A program made the position numbers and the translations under genes. The notes under the pieces are model-generated. The model saw only the letters and a program-made list of their open reading frames with translations, did no database searches and was not told where the DNA came from. 64,000 nucleotides of DNA from Liopterus haemorrhoidalis (taxonomy: Eukaryota; Arthropoda; Insecta; Coleoptera; Dytiscidae): contig OZ020618.1 in NCBI GenBank assembly GCA_963971575.1, positions 6,202,501-6,266,500 on the forward strand. The letters are read 5' to 3'. Below, piece by piece: positions 62,994 through 64,000 of the stretch. The stretch's first letter is position 1. Each line of letters begins with the position of its first letter.

Positions 62994-63845
62994 AAAAATA
63001 ATAATAATAGGTTCCCAACTCCTAGATAGGCGTATAAGGGGCAGAGAAGGTAAGTTCTCCATTTCTATCATTCCCCTCGTACATTTCCGATTTAAAACAA
63101 CACACTTTACTTTTTGAAACAGATTTTTTTCAGATATTTATTTTAACCCCTTTTCGTTAGAGTGCTGGACTTTCAAGAAGTAAAAAGTGTTTCAATTTAT
63201 AAATTTTGGGGTGATGAAAATGTTGGTTCATTATTTTTAATTACTCCATTGCGTTCAAAGAGTTTAATTATACACCCATCTTCATTACATCATTTATATT
63301 GATTATTAATTTATAGTTATATAATTAAGTGCCATCTAGTGTTAATTTACGTACTTATTATTCTAAACGTTGCTTTGGTTATGACACGGTGATATTTACA
63401 TAGTTAAATAATTTCATCAAACATACTCTAACAAATTAACTGCCGAGAACTGTTTAAGACTTTTAACCCGAGTCATTATGTAATAAACAATTACCAGTGC
63501 AGGAGAAGAAATTAGCACAGCATGCCATGTCATATTTCATATCTGAGTCAGTCCTAGAGGAACAGATATAGGGAAATGGGAGAAACAGTGCAGTTGCGTC
63601 ACTTGAAACGTCACAAAAAAATGTGACGTCAGGTTTAGTACGTTTACATTCATCAATTTAACGAATGTAATATTTGTACGCTGTCACTTGTATCGAAATG
63701 AAATGAAAATATAAGAATAAGAACAGAATAGAAACAAATAAACTATTCTAATAAGCAACATAGTCCTACAAAGAACTGATGTGATCCAAAAATATGAAAG
63801 AAAATAAAATAAAAATAAGTTGAATATAACCTAAAAACTATGCAG
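62994..63845. other. No feature recognised
   Basis: Unassigned sequence with several TGACGT strings near 63615-63640. Confidence 0.4.
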
Positions 63846-63847
63846 TA

Positions 63848-64000
63848 CAGTCTGTTTCAAACGCTTAGGCGGAACTAAATGGGAATTTCGTTCTTTTAGG
63901 TTGTCACGATAAGGGACCTTGCTTGGGTTATTTCATTTTTCACGTTGCAATGTCAAAATTTAAAATTACAACAATGAAACCATGGAAACGAATGACCTAT
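63848..64000. mobile_element. TA-target MITE with CAGTCTGTTTCAAACG ends (copy 2, cut by window)
   Basis: Begins CAGTCTGTTTCAAACGCTTA after TA (63846-63847) and continues GGAATTTCGTTCTTTTAGGT, GGGACCTTGCTTGGGTTATT and ATGAAACCATGGAAACGAAT, the inverse of the right part of 20222-20618. The far end lies outside. Confidence 0.88.

Overview
The window looks like intergenic DNA from an AT-rich arthropod genome, most probably an insect. Every recognisable coding relic belongs to a eukaryotic transposable element typical of insects: mariner, Tc1/IS630-like, piggyBac and hAT DNA transposons, plus LINEs with CCHC and RNase H domains. tRNA-derived SINE-like sequences, MITEs with TA, TTA, TTAA or 8-bp target-site duplications (TSDs), and long runs of microsatellite fill most of the rest. 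I found no host gene, rRNA, intact tRNA or CRISPR array. No operon-like layout is present.

Layout. 1-5.9 kb: a window-edge minisatellite, a SINE-like remnant, an R2-like LINE tail, three hAT-type or related MITEs and two tails of a second LINE family. 6-14.5 kb: a 270-bp tandem duplication, a SINE split by a hAT MITE, mariner fragments, and two 0.8-kb hAT-like elements that each landed in the 5' flank of a different mariner. 14.5-24 kb: a Helitron-type 3' end, palindromic TTA/TAA MITEs, a TA-type MITE inside another repeat, a 65-bp tandem array and a (CAGA)n-bearing repeat. 24-28 kb: a dead Tc1 transposase and an internally deleted IS630-like element that still carries an open 216-codon frame. 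28.6-30.2 kb: (TC)n and a ~120-bp satellite array interrupted by a hAT MITE. 30-38 kb: dispersed repeats built from a ~300-bp module, and an internally deleted IS630-like transposon. 38-40.5 kb: a piggyBac deletion derivative (TTAA target) and a hAT element with its dimerisation domain (8-bp TSD). 41-44 kb: two LINE tails, one hit by a second copy of the deleted IS630-like element. 45-56.5 kb: a broken mariner, a SINE, a 566-bp foldback element and a MITE-in-MITE nest. 57-62.2 kb: two defective copies of an arthropod repeat gene (Cc8L18.2-like) whose outer ends form long inverted repeats, a second copy of the RNase H LINE and a split mariner.

How they relate. The sequences form nested insertions rather than a working pathway. 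In several cases a paralogous empty site elsewhere in the window confirms the insertion. Three signals stand out: (1) one ~40-bp minisatellite sits inside hAT-type MITEs with three different terminal repeats; (2) one ~1-kb repeat family keeps its flanks but carries a strongly varying tRNA-like cassette; (3) the Cc8L18.2-like gene appears to belong to a DNA transposon with >100-bp inverted repeats. Coordinates of element ends are read from TIR and TSD matches by eye; family names rest on remembered motifs, not on searches.
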